DNA of 58,939 bases from an uncultured Dorea sp. (GTDB taxonomy: Bacteria > Bacillota > Clostridia > Lachnospirales > Lachnospiraceae): positions 1 through 58,939 of the forward strand of contig CAJUAM010000020.1 of the NCBI GenBank assembly GCA_910584615.1. The letters are read 5' to 3'. Both the position numbers and the translations under genes were made by a program. The notes under the pieces are model-generated. The model was not told the origin of the DNA and searched no databases. It saw only the letters and a program-made list of their open reading frames with translations. Positions 42,793-51,219 of the stretch are shown piece after piece (positions within the stretch are counted from its first letter, which is position 1; every line of letters begins with the position of its first letter).

Positions 42793-42820
42793 TCCCTCTG
42801 TCTGTCATCAAATAGACATA

Positions 42821-42925
42821 TCATCCAAGAACCGGCAGGATCGAAGTCGCGACCATCGCAACAATAATCACCATAACTACGATCGCTATAATTCTTCTCG
42901 TTTTTTTATCATTAAAATTCATCAT
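42821..42925 (-). CDS. 34-residue single-pass membrane peptide
   Basis: A short frame starting ATG-ATG with GAAGG upstream. It encodes MMNFNDKKTRRIIAIVVMVI followed by a hydrophobic end finishing SILPVLG. It has a charged N-terminus and one helix of about 20 hydrophobic residues. It is too short for routine gene callers. It lies in the 224-base gap upstream of the VanW gene, on the same strand. The charge pattern and ribosome site support translation; no function is assigned. Confidence 0.6.
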   Translation of the reverse strand: MMNFNDKKTRRIIAIVVMVIIVAMVATSILPVLG

Positions 42926-43016
42926 TCTTACCTTCTTTTTAAAATTATATTTATCATTCTATACTTTTTGTCCTCATTTTACAAGAAAGGATCTTCAAGA
43001 TTTTTTATTTTCACGT

Positions 43017-44726
43017 TTATTGCATTTCATAAGTGTATGCTTCGTAATTCAGGGGATTTCGATGCATATAATCGAACAGTACCGTCTTTTGTAATACCGG
43101 AAAATATTCCAGATGAGTCATCTTACGTATCTGGTTTTTGTCATATGCTTCATATCCCGAAAGATACTTGTGCCTTACTGCCTCCTCCTCGTAAAACCGA
43201 CGCTTCTTCTCCTTCCCAAGCGGATTCTCTCCCGCAAAGGATGGACGTGTCTTAGCATTCTCCCTCAAATAATAATCATAAATCAAAAGTTCCCTGACAT
43301 ACTTTGCATGTATACCATCATCCTTTTGTCCACATACATGCTTAACAAAATCAAGCAGGATCTCATATCTTACACTTCTTTTGTGCTGTATGCTATGAAG
43401 TTCTTTCTCTTTATAATATTCCCACAGCTTTTCATACAGACGATACGGAGAAATAAACATCTTCTCCAATTCAGGCAAGGTATGTTCAAACTGCCCGCTG
43501 TTATAATATATTTCGACCATCTGTTCAATCCCCTTAAGCTTTAATATATCTTCATAAGACAGCCAATTTGTATACAGCACCTCATAAGGCGGTTCACTTT
43601 TATATACCAATCCATAATCCGCCTTCTTTTCTTCCATAAAAGACCCTTTTAATACTTTCAGGAATCCCAATTGAAGCTGGTGGGGCCTTAAACTGTAAAC
43701 ATCGTCAAAAGATTTAGAAAAGCTTGCTATATCCTCAAAGGGCAGCCCCGCGATCAAATCCAGATGCTGATGGACATTTTCCATACGCCGCAAATTTCTT
43801 ACAGACTGCGACAGCTTCTCAAAGTCCATCGTCCTCTTAATTTCCTGTATTGTTTTTTTGTTAGTAGACTGTACACCGATCTCCAGTTGAATCAGCCCCA
43901 CACGCATGGTCTTTATCAGTTCAAGCTCTTTTTCATTCAGCAGATCCGCTGATATTTCAAAATGAAAATTTGTAACACCGTTATCATGCTCTGCGATAAA
44001 CTTCCAGATTTCCATTGCATGTGTGTGGTTACAGTTAAAAGTACGGTCAACAAATTTGACCTGTGAAACCTTCTGCTCCAGAAAAAACGCAAGTTCTCTT
44101 TTCACGATCTGCACGCTTCGAAATCTCAGCCTCTTATCAACAGAGGAAAGACAGTAGCTACAGGAGAACGGACACCCCCTGCTTGATTCATAATAAACAA
44201 TCTTATGTTCGAACTCTTTCATATCCTGATATACAAAAGGAACTTCATCTAAATCCATCGGCTTGCGCCATTCATTTTCACATATGCCCCCATCCTGCCT
44301 CCGAAATGTAATACCCTGAATCTCATCAAGCGGCCGCCCCTTACACAATTCCGCAAACGTACGCTCTCCCTCTCCCCTCATCACGCCTTTCACTTCTGGA
44401 AGTCTTAAAAGCACTTCTTTAGCGGCATAGGATACCTCCGGCCCTCCCATCCATAACAATGCTTTTGGTAAGACCTTCGAAAGATCGTGTATAAGTGACT
44501 CAATATATACCTGATTCCATATATAACAAGAGAAGCATATCATATCCGCCGCCCTTTCATAAATATCTCTCAGAATTTCATCCTTTTGCTGGTTGATGGT
44601 ATACTCCGCGATTTCAATCTCCAGCCCTTCCCTGTGCACACTTTTTTTGGCATAAGCACACAGAGTACGTACAGCCAGATTGGAATGTATGAATTTGGCG
44701 TTGACCGCAGCCAATAAAATCTTCAT
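43017..44726 (-). CDS. B12-binding domain radical SAM protein (DUF4080 type)
   Basis: A 569-residue enzyme. The N-terminal B12-binding-like fold is at about 1-130 (MKILLAAVNAKFIHSNLAVR, then WMGGPEVSYAAKEVLL). A radical SAM domain follows with the cluster motif RGCPFSCSYCLSS (C-x3-C-x2-C, near 186-198), then EIGVQSTNKKTIQEIKRTM and a C-terminal DUF4080-like region. Members of this type are probably methyltransferases or modifying enzymes of unknown substrate. I begin at the ATG at 44726, where the conserved B12 domain begins and GAAGG lies nine bases upstream; 14 extra codons upstream are not conserved-looking. Confidence 0.88.
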   Translation of the reverse strand: MKILLAAVNAKFIHSNLAVRTLCAYAKKSVHREGLEIEIAEYTINQQKDEILRDIYERAADMICFSCYIWNQVYIESLIHDLSKVLPKALLWMGGPEVSYAAKEVLLRLPEVKGVMRGEGERTFAELCKGRPLDEIQGITFRRQDGGICENEWRKPMDLDEVPFVYQDMKEFEHKIVYYESSRGCPFSCSYCLSSVDKRLRFRSVQIVKRELAFFLEQKVSQVKFVDRTFNCNHTHAMEIWKFIAEHDNGVTNFHFEISADLLNEKELELIKTMRVGLIQLEIGVQSTNKKTIQEIKRTMDFEKLSQSVRNLRRMENVHQHLDLIAGLPFEDIASFSKSFDDVYSLRPHQLQLGFLKVLKGSFMEEKKADYGLVYKSEPPYEVLYTNWLSYEDILKLKGIEQMVEIYYNSGQFEHTLPELEKMFISPYRLYEKLWEYYKEKELHSIQHKRSVRYEILLDFVKHVCGQKDDGIHAKYVRELLIYDYYLRENAKTRPSFAGENPLGKEKKRRFYEEEAVRHKYLSGYEAYDKNQIRKMTHLEYFPVLQKTVLFDYMHRNPLNYEAYTYEMQ

Positions 44727-44824
44727 CCCGCAAAACCTTCTTCCATCGCTTTCTTTTCCAAATAACATAATACTGCATGTTCTAATTTTTTACTCAGATA
44801 ATATGTCATAATATACTCCTCCCT

Positions 44825-46813
44825 CTATATACTATGAAAATCAATTTTTTTAATATAATTTTCATACCATTCTTTAGGCGCTTCACTGCTGTTATGGGCT
44901 TTATCAAACTCCCTATAAATCTGGGGATATTTCACACCCAGTCTGAGCAGCTCGGTTAATTCTGATGTCTGTATCGGCAGTATCTTCATTCCCCTGATGA
45001 ACTTTGTACCGGACGAATCATAATATTCCATGTTTTTTCTCGCTCTGAAATCAGAAATAACATTTGTGTTAAGGAACGTAGTTACAAATATACAGTACGC
45101 TTCATCATCAGGATTCGAAAGGCAATGCTCACCCAGATGTCTCGATACTGGTTCCATCTCCATCCTCCGCTGATTAGATCCATCTGCAAGTGTTGCTTCA
45201 ATTAACAAAGTATGTTTAGGATACCAGTCCTTTTTCTTCTCATATTTCCAGACAATATCTGCTTCTCTACCTCCGGCGTGCGTCTTTGGCAGCAAGTCTG
45301 CTTCTAAGGACAGATTCATATAATCAAGTACATCTCCTTCGCGGTCGCTTATTACATACCACGCTATGCCAAGAACATACTCAAAAATAGTAGGTATATC
45401 AGCATTATCTGTAACCATGGCTCTTATTTCATCATCATTGCGGCTTTCAAAATGATTAAGTAAAGCCATAAGTGTATCTTTATCAAATTTTTCATTTATA
45501 AGCTTATTGAAACGAGCATATCTTTCATCCTTAATAACCCTGTGGGCTGATTCTTTATCTGTAACTTTCTTTCCGAGTACCCGTCCCAATTTCTGATACA
45601 GACTGTCCGCTTCGATCTCCAGACAAGGATGTATCTCTTTCAGCCCCACATTTTCTGATAGTAATTCCGTTTTCCTGAACGCAAATCCCATCAAATCATC
45701 AGCAATGGTCTGTATATAACATTTCGGAAGTACATCCAGCTTAACTTTATTATCTTCAAACAGTACAATATCTGTAATCTTTATGTACCTTCTGTTGAGA
45801 TCAAAATAATCTGACAATGTAGCTTTCGCTTTAAACAAATGCATGATCCTGAAAAACTCTTCATTAAACTCCTTCTCTGATTTTGCCTGCAATACCGGAA
45901 CTGTATTTAATACAGATAATCCTTCTCTCGCTATTACGCTTCTTGTATTGCTGCAAAAAAAATATTTGCGCCATGCACCGCCGACTTTATTATTTGTCAG
46001 CTTCTTTGTAGCCTCATAAAACTGAAGCACTTCATCATCACCGGAAAACACTATATTCCTTAACAATGTATATAAAGTATAATATGGTCTGTCATACCGC
46101 GCGCTCTTACGATTGAACCCCACACTGCAGATCAGCTCCTCTGTCACTTCTTCCTTCTGCAACATCTCCAGAGCCTTTTGATAATTATCCATTCCCATAA
46201 GAACAGATAAAATAATATCTTCATAGTTTAAATTACCGCTGCGCGAAAAAAGAATGCATTCAACTATCTTGTCTGTCGTATCCCTGTCAACACACAATGG
46301 CAGCAGATATGTGAATTCATCATAAGTAAGATATTCTACCTTATTTACTACATATAAAAACACGACAAATGGTCTTACATTTCTGCCGTCCACATTGTTA
46401 GAAGTCTTTAATAGCTGCTTAAAATACAGGTAACTGTCTTTAGGTATCTCAAACAGATTATCCGACGAAAAATCTCCCGATCGCGCAATCTGAATCAATG
46501 CCTCGCCTGCTTCCGTTATGTTTCGCTCATCATCCAGCAGACCAATATCTCTTAACCCTGATGTTTTTTCTCTTGCATCCTTATCTGCTCTGGGAGCATC
46601 GCCTTTTACAAATCCTCTGTTTTTTAAGAACTTGTAATATTCTGCCTGAAACGCATTATTTCCGGTCCATAATCTTCCTTTGTTTTGGGGAAGCTCTCTG
46701 AACTCCTTCATCAAAGACATCTGCTGCTCAATATTCATATTAAATTTATCTGTTCTGTAACTGGTCGTCCCAATCGCCCAGCAATAACTTTTAAAGCCGA
46801 TATCATACGTCAT
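44825..46813 (-). CDS. Type IIS restriction endonuclease, AlwI family
   Basis: A 662-residue protein. The start, IGFKSYCWAIGTTSYRTDKF, and the following QNKGRLWTGNNAFQAEYYKF are typical of AlwI-type enzymes, which bind an asymmetric site and cut outside it. Near 530-565 the catalytic region has GREADIVWKYEK then LLIEATLADGSNQRRMEMEP, giving Asp and Glu-x-Thr-like residues in a PD-(D/E)XK-like arrangement. AlwI itself recognises GGATC; this protein's target is not known. It begins 20 bases after the methyltransferase stop, so the two form a restriction-modification operon. Confidence 0.85.
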   Translation of the reverse strand: MTYDIGFKSYCWAIGTTSYRTDKFNMNIEQQMSLMKEFRELPQNKGRLWTGNNAFQAEYYKFLKNRGFVKGDAPRADKDAREKTSGLRDIGLLDDERNITEAGEALIQIARSGDFSSDNLFEIPKDSYLYFKQLLKTSNNVDGRNVRPFVVFLYVVNKVEYLTYDEFTYLLPLCVDRDTTDKIVECILFSRSGNLNYEDIILSVLMGMDNYQKALEMLQKEEVTEELICSVGFNRKSARYDRPYYTLYTLLRNIVFSGDDEVLQFYEATKKLTNNKVGGAWRKYFFCSNTRSVIAREGLSVLNTVPVLQAKSEKEFNEEFFRIMHLFKAKATLSDYFDLNRRYIKITDIVLFEDNKVKLDVLPKCYIQTIADDLMGFAFRKTELLSENVGLKEIHPCLEIEADSLYQKLGRVLGKKVTDKESAHRVIKDERYARFNKLINEKFDKDTLMALLNHFESRNDDEIRAMVTDNADIPTIFEYVLGIAWYVISDREGDVLDYMNLSLEADLLPKTHAGGREADIVWKYEKKKDWYPKHTLLIEATLADGSNQRRMEMEPVSRHLGEHCLSNPDDEAYCIFVTTFLNTNVISDFRARKNMEYYDSSGTKFIRGMKILPIQTSELTELLRLGVKYPQIYREFDKAHNSSEAPKEWYENYIKKIDFHSI

Positions 46814-46833
46814 ATATGCCCTTTGTCTCCTTA

Positions 46834-48963
46834 TCAGTAATTCACTACCAGCACCTCTTTGGTAATACCCTTCCGCTTCGTGTGGTAGTTTGAATTCAAA
46901 TAATCATAATCCAGCGCTATAACCTTGAAATTCTTATGTTTTTCTATCCATGCAGCCAGTATATCATTTTTCTTCCCCTTGCTTTCAAGTACATTAGACA
47001 GGGCAAAACGGATCTTATGTTTATCCAGCTCTTCCAGATATGACAACAGATCATATTCGTCTTTTTTTGTCCATCCAGCCTGCTCATTATATGTAGCACA
47101 TGTAATCAGGTACGGAGGATCCGCGTAAAAAAAACTTTTATCAGTATAGCCCTCCGGCTTTATCTCCCTAAAATCTTTATTTGTAAAATCATAATCCCCG
47201 CTTTTGATCCGGCAAAGAAATCTCTCTAACTTTTTCTGCATCCTGGCATTGAAATCTCTCTTGCCCACAGGCAGATTAAACTCTCCCCTTTTGTTAAACC
47301 TTATCTGATTATTAAACGAATACACGATCAGCAGATACAGCATTAAATAATATTCATCATCCTGATTTTCTTTTCTGTTAAAATCCCCCTTCAGTCTATC
47401 ATACCCCTCTTTATTATAAGCTCCTAAGCCCTTTGAACTTTCACAGCCATAATATCTGTAACCGTTTTTACTCACAAGTGAAAGACTATATTTATCGATC
47501 GTGCTATATAACCATTCAAACACCTCATCTTTAGAGAGCCTTTTAAATGTGTCTAACACTCCCATCAGATACTTGTTAGCATCATTAAATTGAACTTTAC
47601 TGCAATCAAGGTTGATCCCGACATTGCAGCCGCCGCAGAATAAGTCTACCGCTTTATCCGCATCCTTCGGAAAAAGGGATAATATCTGAGGAAGCAATTT
47701 ATATTTACCGCCTGTATAATTCAGTGCCGAAGGGATCATTTCCTTTTCTGTCTCATAACAGGTACATAAGAATAACCGTTCCTGATGCTCTTTAATATCC
47801 GACTTACCTGTTGAAAATGCTTTATAATCTTCCACAAATACATTCACAGTACCCTTTTTTTCTAATATACGCATAATATCATCATCACTTATCTTCGCAT
47901 TTGAGCGGTCATTTCCTTTCTCCGCCATATTATTATAGGAAAGCATGATATATCTGGCATGAACAGCTTCTATAAGCTTTTCAAACGCTGCCGCCGCTTT
48001 TTGAGTACAATAGTCGCTTTTTAAAGACGTCCTGTCCATCTTTTTGGCAACTCCAAAAACCTCCGGCTTATTCCAACGCGCAACATTCTCAAGCAGGTGG
48101 TACGCATCACAATACTGTCTTGAATTATAGGGCGGATCAATATAAACCAAGTCAGCCGTTATATCTGCTGCCAGCTCATCTGTATCCATATTGTAACATA
48201 CGTTATTTCCATTCAGATCCGTGTCCGGCTGGGGAACCGGCAGTTCAAGTCTCTTTTCAAATCCCGCCCCTTTTCTGTATGCGTCATAATGTCCGCATGT
48301 ATTGGCAATCTTATCCATGCCATATAATAAGGAAGTTATCAGCAGCGCTCTTTCTCTTGAATTTATCATACCGTTGTTAAATCTATCTTCAATGTCCTGT
48401 CTTATAAATCCAATCTTCCTGCAATCCTCCATCGAAAAATATGTATCCCCAAAATTCTCACTCATATAGTTGTCCTGCTCAACAGTCAGATCATTGTATT
48501 CCATTATCCGGTCTATGATCTTTTCTTCCGAATAAGCCTCACTGCTAAACCATGCCAGATGGCAGATATAATTACTATACAAGATATCATTTGTAATTAT
48601 CTTTTTATCTGTGAATGCCGAAGCTACGGCACCTGTTCCTGCAAATATATCCGCAACCGTATTGACATTCTCACATTCTTCTTTGACTACCCTTGTTATG
48701 AATGGCAGGAGCTTATATTTATTACCCAAATACCGTCTATTATTAATTTTTATTATTCTGTATGGCAGTTCAGCCGCCTGCGCCTTTTTTACGGCATTGC
48801 TTTTATTGATATATTCTTTTAACTGATGATAGACCGACTCTGTCCACATCACTCTTCCATTTTCATTAACTTCTACTTCTACAACTCCATTATCTTTTAA
48901 ATAGTATAAATACGACCTTGAAATGTCTAATTTCTTTGCCATCTGCGTTGCCGAATAATTCAT
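46834..48963 (-). CDS. Double adenine-N6 DNA methyltransferase with N-terminal MerR-like HTH
   Basis: A 709-residue fusion of three parts. Residues 1-55 form a MerR-like HTH (YSATQMAKKLDISRSYLYYL). The first methyltransferase (about 70-400) has VADIFAGTGAVASAF as SAM motif and DLVYIDPPYNSRQY as catalytic motif. The second (about 415-705) has AVDLFCGGCNVGINL and FFYADPPYLITCATYNEQAG. Both DPPY motifs point to adenine-N6 transfer. Type IIS sites are asymmetric and need each strand protected by a separate activity, as in M.FokI, so two domains fit the AlwI-like nuclease downstream. The HTH could add target contact or autoregulate the operon. GGAGA precedes the ATG. Confidence 0.88.
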   Translation of the reverse strand: MNYSATQMAKKLDISRSYLYYLKDNGVVEVEVNENGRVMWTESVYHQLKEYINKSNAVKKAQAAELPYRIIKINNRRYLGNKYKLLPFITRVVKEECENVNTVADIFAGTGAVASAFTDKKIITNDILYSNYICHLAWFSSEAYSEEKIIDRIMEYNDLTVEQDNYMSENFGDTYFSMEDCRKIGFIRQDIEDRFNNGMINSRERALLITSLLYGMDKIANTCGHYDAYRKGAGFEKRLELPVPQPDTDLNGNNVCYNMDTDELAADITADLVYIDPPYNSRQYCDAYHLLENVARWNKPEVFGVAKKMDRTSLKSDYCTQKAAAAFEKLIEAVHARYIMLSYNNMAEKGNDRSNAKISDDDIMRILEKKGTVNVFVEDYKAFSTGKSDIKEHQERLFLCTCYETEKEMIPSALNYTGGKYKLLPQILSLFPKDADKAVDLFCGGCNVGINLDCSKVQFNDANKYLMGVLDTFKRLSKDEVFEWLYSTIDKYSLSLVSKNGYRYYGCESSKGLGAYNKEGYDRLKGDFNRKENQDDEYYLMLYLLIVYSFNNQIRFNKRGEFNLPVGKRDFNARMQKKLERFLCRIKSGDYDFTNKDFREIKPEGYTDKSFFYADPPYLITCATYNEQAGWTKKDEYDLLSYLEELDKHKIRFALSNVLESKGKKNDILAAWIEKHKNFKVIALDYDYLNSNYHTKRKGITKEVLVVNY

Positions 48964-49021
48964 ATTTTCTTCTCCGTTTTATGCAACTTATTTTATCTCT
49001 TATTGGACATTTTTTCATTCT

Positions 49022-49049
49022 ATTATATCATCGCAGACAACTATTTCAA
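49022..49049 (-). promoter_or_regulatory. Promoter of the restriction-modification operon
   Basis: On the minus strand: TTGAAA (49044-49049), a 16-base spacer ending in TGA, TATAAT (49022-49027). It is also an extended -10 (TGATATAAT). It is 59 bases before the methyltransferase ATG. Confidence 0.65.
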
Positions 49050-49072
49050 TATATAATCACAATAATCCGCAA

Positions 49073-49124
49073 AAAGTGGATGCTAATCCAAAATACTCTC
49101 TATTTTGAACTTAGCATCCACTTT
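49073..49124 (-). terminator. Hairpin terminator upstream of the restriction-modification operon
   Basis: AAAGTGGATGCTAA pairs with TTAGCATCCACTTT, with an inner AAAATA/TATTTT repeat, giving a long stem. On the minus strand it is followed by a T-run. It separates the toxin remnants from the R-M promoter. Confidence 0.7.
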
Positions 49125-49187
49125 CTATTTTCCGATCATTGTCTCTTACCCATGTCTGTAAGCTAGTTGCCTGTTATATTTAAAGTA

Positions 49188-49316
49188 TCACACGTTTATT
49201 AAGAAAAATTTCAATTTTTTTAAGCAGCAAAAAGCTTCATTTTCAATCATATGCGACATATCATAATGTACGATCTTCCCGTCTTCAAAATATACATATA
49301 CAGAATAATCCCTCAT
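49188..49316 (-). pseudogene. DUF2442-like fragment
   Basis: A 42-residue frame starting MRDYSVYVYFEDGKIVHYDM and continuing SHMIENEAF resembles the start of DUF2442 proteins, which are normally about 80-90 residues and often sit next to a DUF4160 partner. It stops after CCLKKLKFFLINV, well short of full length. It overlaps the end of the ToxN-like fragment in another frame. It is probably a remnant; no partner gene is visible. Confidence 0.5.
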
Positions 49317-49395
49317 TGGAATATACATTCGGGAACACTTTCCGCAAATATTCTATATATTCATCTGACACACTATACAGTTTAAATTCTTCCAT
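49285..49395 (-). pseudogene. 5' fragment of a ToxN/AbiQ-like toxin gene
   Basis: An ATG at 49395 (AGGGATAGG upstream) gives MEEFKLYSVSDEYIEYLRKV then FPNVYSNE, resembling the N-terminus of ToxN/AbiQ type III endoribonuclease toxins (Leu-Tyr-x-Val...Tyr-Ile...Tyr-Leu-Arg). After about 28 residues the likeness ends and the frame stops at 36. The join falls exactly where the DUF2442-like frame begins, suggesting a deletion fusion of two genes. No tandem antitoxin RNA repeats were seen next to it. The identification rests on a short segment. Confidence 0.45.
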
Positions 49396-49448
49396 CCTAT
49401 CCCTTTCTAAGAATTTGTCAGTTACCCATAATGATTTTGATAAGATTT

Positions 49449-50014
49449 TCACTCCATATCTGCCACAAATTTTTCATACCACTTCGGCACATTATGCGAA
49501 ACCCTAACCGGGTTTCCATTCTTATATATCGCAAACCTGCGAAATTCTATTGTGTTATCATAGAATACTGCCAGATTGCTTTCCAGCAAAACCTTTTTCA
49601 AATTATCAAATGTCTCCACAAATCTTCTTTCTATATCCTGCTCTGCAATACCATGACCGCCCTGTTTTATACGCCTAGCTACTCTTTCTTTTGCAATATC
49701 TGCATTCTCAACCCCGATATAATGAGTTCGATAAAATATCCTCTTTTCTTTGCTTTTGCTATATTGCTTAAAATGGATTTCCCACATAATGTAGTCTCCT
49801 GATTAAATGCAATGCCCTCATTAAAATACCTGGCAATTTTCCTTACCGCCATTTTTCCCGCAGCCATAACGTCAATCATATTTCTCCAATCACCAAATTC
49901 TCTCAATATTTCATCTGTATTCACTCTTGGTATGTCATGCAGACTTTGCAATGACTGATACAAAGTTGATTAACCTGCCCCATTGACTCCTGCTACTGAA
50001 ATACATTTTTTCAC
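49449..50014 (-). pseudogene. Zeta-toxin-like kinase, inactivated by a P-loop stop codon and a frameshift
   Basis: Reading from a GTG at 50014 gives MKKCISVAGVNGAG, then TAA, then STLYQSLQSLHDIPRVNTDE. The stop replaces the Walker A lysine of GVNGAGKST. The frame continues (FNQETTLCGKSILSNIAKAK, KKRGYFIEL) until a one-base deletion near 49724, where HYIGVENADIAKERVARR continues in the next frame and runs to VADME at 49449. Together these rebuild a normal zeta-type kinase of about 188 residues. Zeta toxins phosphorylate UDP-N-acetylglucosamine; related kinases exist. The body is well preserved, so loss looks recent. Confidence 0.85.
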
Positions 50015-50193
50015 TAAAAGAGATTTCTTTCGATTACCTGCCTCTGCTTCTTTTGCAGAAGAAAATCACCAACCATTTCATAAAAATTTCTTTGTTCTTC
50101 CGTTTCAGCCTCCAGTACAAGCTGTAAAGTGTCTTCCGGCTGCAGTTTTTGTATATCTTCATAGATTTTTTCATACTTTTTAACATCACACAT
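50014..50193 (-). CDS. Small protein upstream of the zeta-like toxin, probable antitoxin
   Basis: A 59-residue acidic helical protein starting MCDVKKYEKIYEDIQKLQPE, with EQRNFYEMVGDFLLQKKQRQ near its end. A strong GGAGG lies seven bases before the ATG at 50193, and a good promoter sits just upstream. Its TAG stop shares one base with the GTG of the zeta-like pseudogene, the coupling expected of an antitoxin-toxin pair. It does not clearly resemble epsilon or PezA, so the antitoxin role is inferred from position. The frame is intact although the toxin is dead. Confidence 0.65.
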   Translation of the reverse strand: MCDVKKYEKIYEDIQKLQPEDTLQLVLEAETEEQRNFYEMVGDFLLQKKQRQVIERNLF

Positions 50194-50228
50194 AACAACA
50201 CCTCCATAGTTCGTATTACATTAAATTT

Positions 50229-50257
50229 ATTATACCCCTATTCTCTTGAAAAGTTAA
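50229..50257 (-). promoter_or_regulatory. Promoter of the toxin-antitoxin operon
   Basis: On the minus strand: TTAACT (50252-50257), a 17-base spacer, TATAAT (50229-50234), 35 bases before the antitoxin ATG and directly after the rpsI terminator. Confidence 0.65.
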
Positions 50258-50264
50258 GATAAAA

Positions 50265-50288
50265 ACTCCGCAGGAAAACCTGCGGAGT
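50265..50288 (-). terminator. Terminator of the rplM-rpsI operon
   Basis: ACTCCGCAGG, a four-base loop and CCTGCGGAGT, followed on the minus strand by TTTTTATC. It lies about 32 bases after the rpsI stop. Confidence 0.92.
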
Positions 50289-50319
50289 CCATATTCTTGA
50301 ATCTGTATAATTTTTCTGC

Positions 50320-50712
50320 CTATCTCTTGCTGAACTGCGGAGCGCGACGAGCCGCCTTGAGGCCGTACTTTTTACGTTCTTTCATACGTGGATCACGAGT
50401 AAGGTAACCAGCTTTCTTAAGTGCCGGTCTGTAATCTGCATCTGCCTCAAGAAGCGCCCTGGAAATACCATGACGGATCGCTCCTGCCTGTCCTGTATAT
50501 CCACCGCCCTTTACGTTGATCATCACATCAAACTTTCCCTCTGTCTCTGTAAGAACTAAGGGCTGACGAACGATAACCTTCAATGTCTCAAGTCCCAGAT
50601 ACTCATCAATATCTCTGCCATTTATTGTAATGTTGCCTGTTCCTGCTGTCAGATACACTCTTGCAACTGATTTCTTTCTTCTTCCTGTTCCATAGAATTT
50701 TGCTTTAGCCAC
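50320..50712 (-). CDS. rpsI: 30S ribosomal protein S9
   Basis: A 130-residue ribosomal protein: FYGTGRRKKSVARVYLTAG at the start, DIDEYLGLETLKVIVRQPL, GGGYTGQAGAIRHGISRALL, and the C-terminal RRAPQFSKR that reaches the P-site tRNA. It lies 26 bases after rplM in the standard L13-S9 operon. Confidence 0.98.
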   Translation of the reverse strand: MAKAKFYGTGRRKKSVARVYLTAGTGNITINGRDIDEYLGLETLKVIVRQPLVLTETEGKFDVMINVKGGGYTGQAGAIRHGISRALLEADADYRPALKKAGYLTRDPRMKERKKYGLKAARRAPQFSKR

Positions 50713-50738
50713 TGTAATATCCTCCTTTCAACCTTTCC

Positions 50739-51167
50739 TTAAAATTTCAGCTCTACCGGCTTCTGAGCCTGCTGCTCATGATCCGGTCCGGCATATACGT
50801 GAAGCTTCTTAATCATCGCTCTTCCTAAAGGTCCCTTCGGAAGCATACCCTTTACTGCAAGCTCAATCACCTTCTCAGGCTTCTTAGCCATAAGCTCTGC
50901 CAGTGTAGTCTCTCTCATACCGCCTACATACTCAGAGTGGTTATAATAAATTTTCTGATTCATCTTCTTGCCTGTTACTTTCACCTTCTCGGCATTCACT
51001 ACAATCACATAATCACCTGTATCTACATGCGGTGTAAATTCCGGCTTGTTCTTTCCTCTCAAAACCTTAGCCACTTCAGATGACAAACGTCCTAATGTAC
51101 ATCCGGCAGCATCAACTACATACCATTTCTTCTCAATCTTATCTGGATTTGCCATATAAGTTTTCAT
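50739..51167 (-). CDS. rplM: 50S ribosomal protein L13
   Basis: A 142-residue ribosomal protein: KWYVVDAAGCTLGRLSSEVA, GDYVIVVNAEKVKVTGKKMN, YNHSEYVGGMRETTLAEL and VKGMLPKGPLGRAMIKKLHV are diagnostic. AGGAGG precedes the ATG. Transcribed from a consensus promoter through a structured leader that may bind L13 itself. Confidence 0.98.
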   Translation of the reverse strand: MKTYMANPDKIEKKWYVVDAAGCTLGRLSSEVAKVLRGKNKPEFTPHVDTGDYVIVVNAEKVKVTGKKMNQKIYYNHSEYVGGMRETTLAELMAKKPEKVIELAVKGMLPKGPLGRAMIKKLHVYAGPDHEQQAQKPVELKF

Positions 51168-51219
51168 TGGTTTACCTCCTGTGAATCATTCATAAATTCA
51201 TAATCAATTATATTAGAAT

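Noticed and set aside
49431..49802. Plus-strand open frame of 123 codons
   Set aside because: It is the antisense shadow of the zeta-like pseudogene; it has no ribosome site and no family resemblance.
44775..50260. Prophage or integrative element
   Set aside because: No integrase, transposase, phage structural gene or flanking direct repeat was found.
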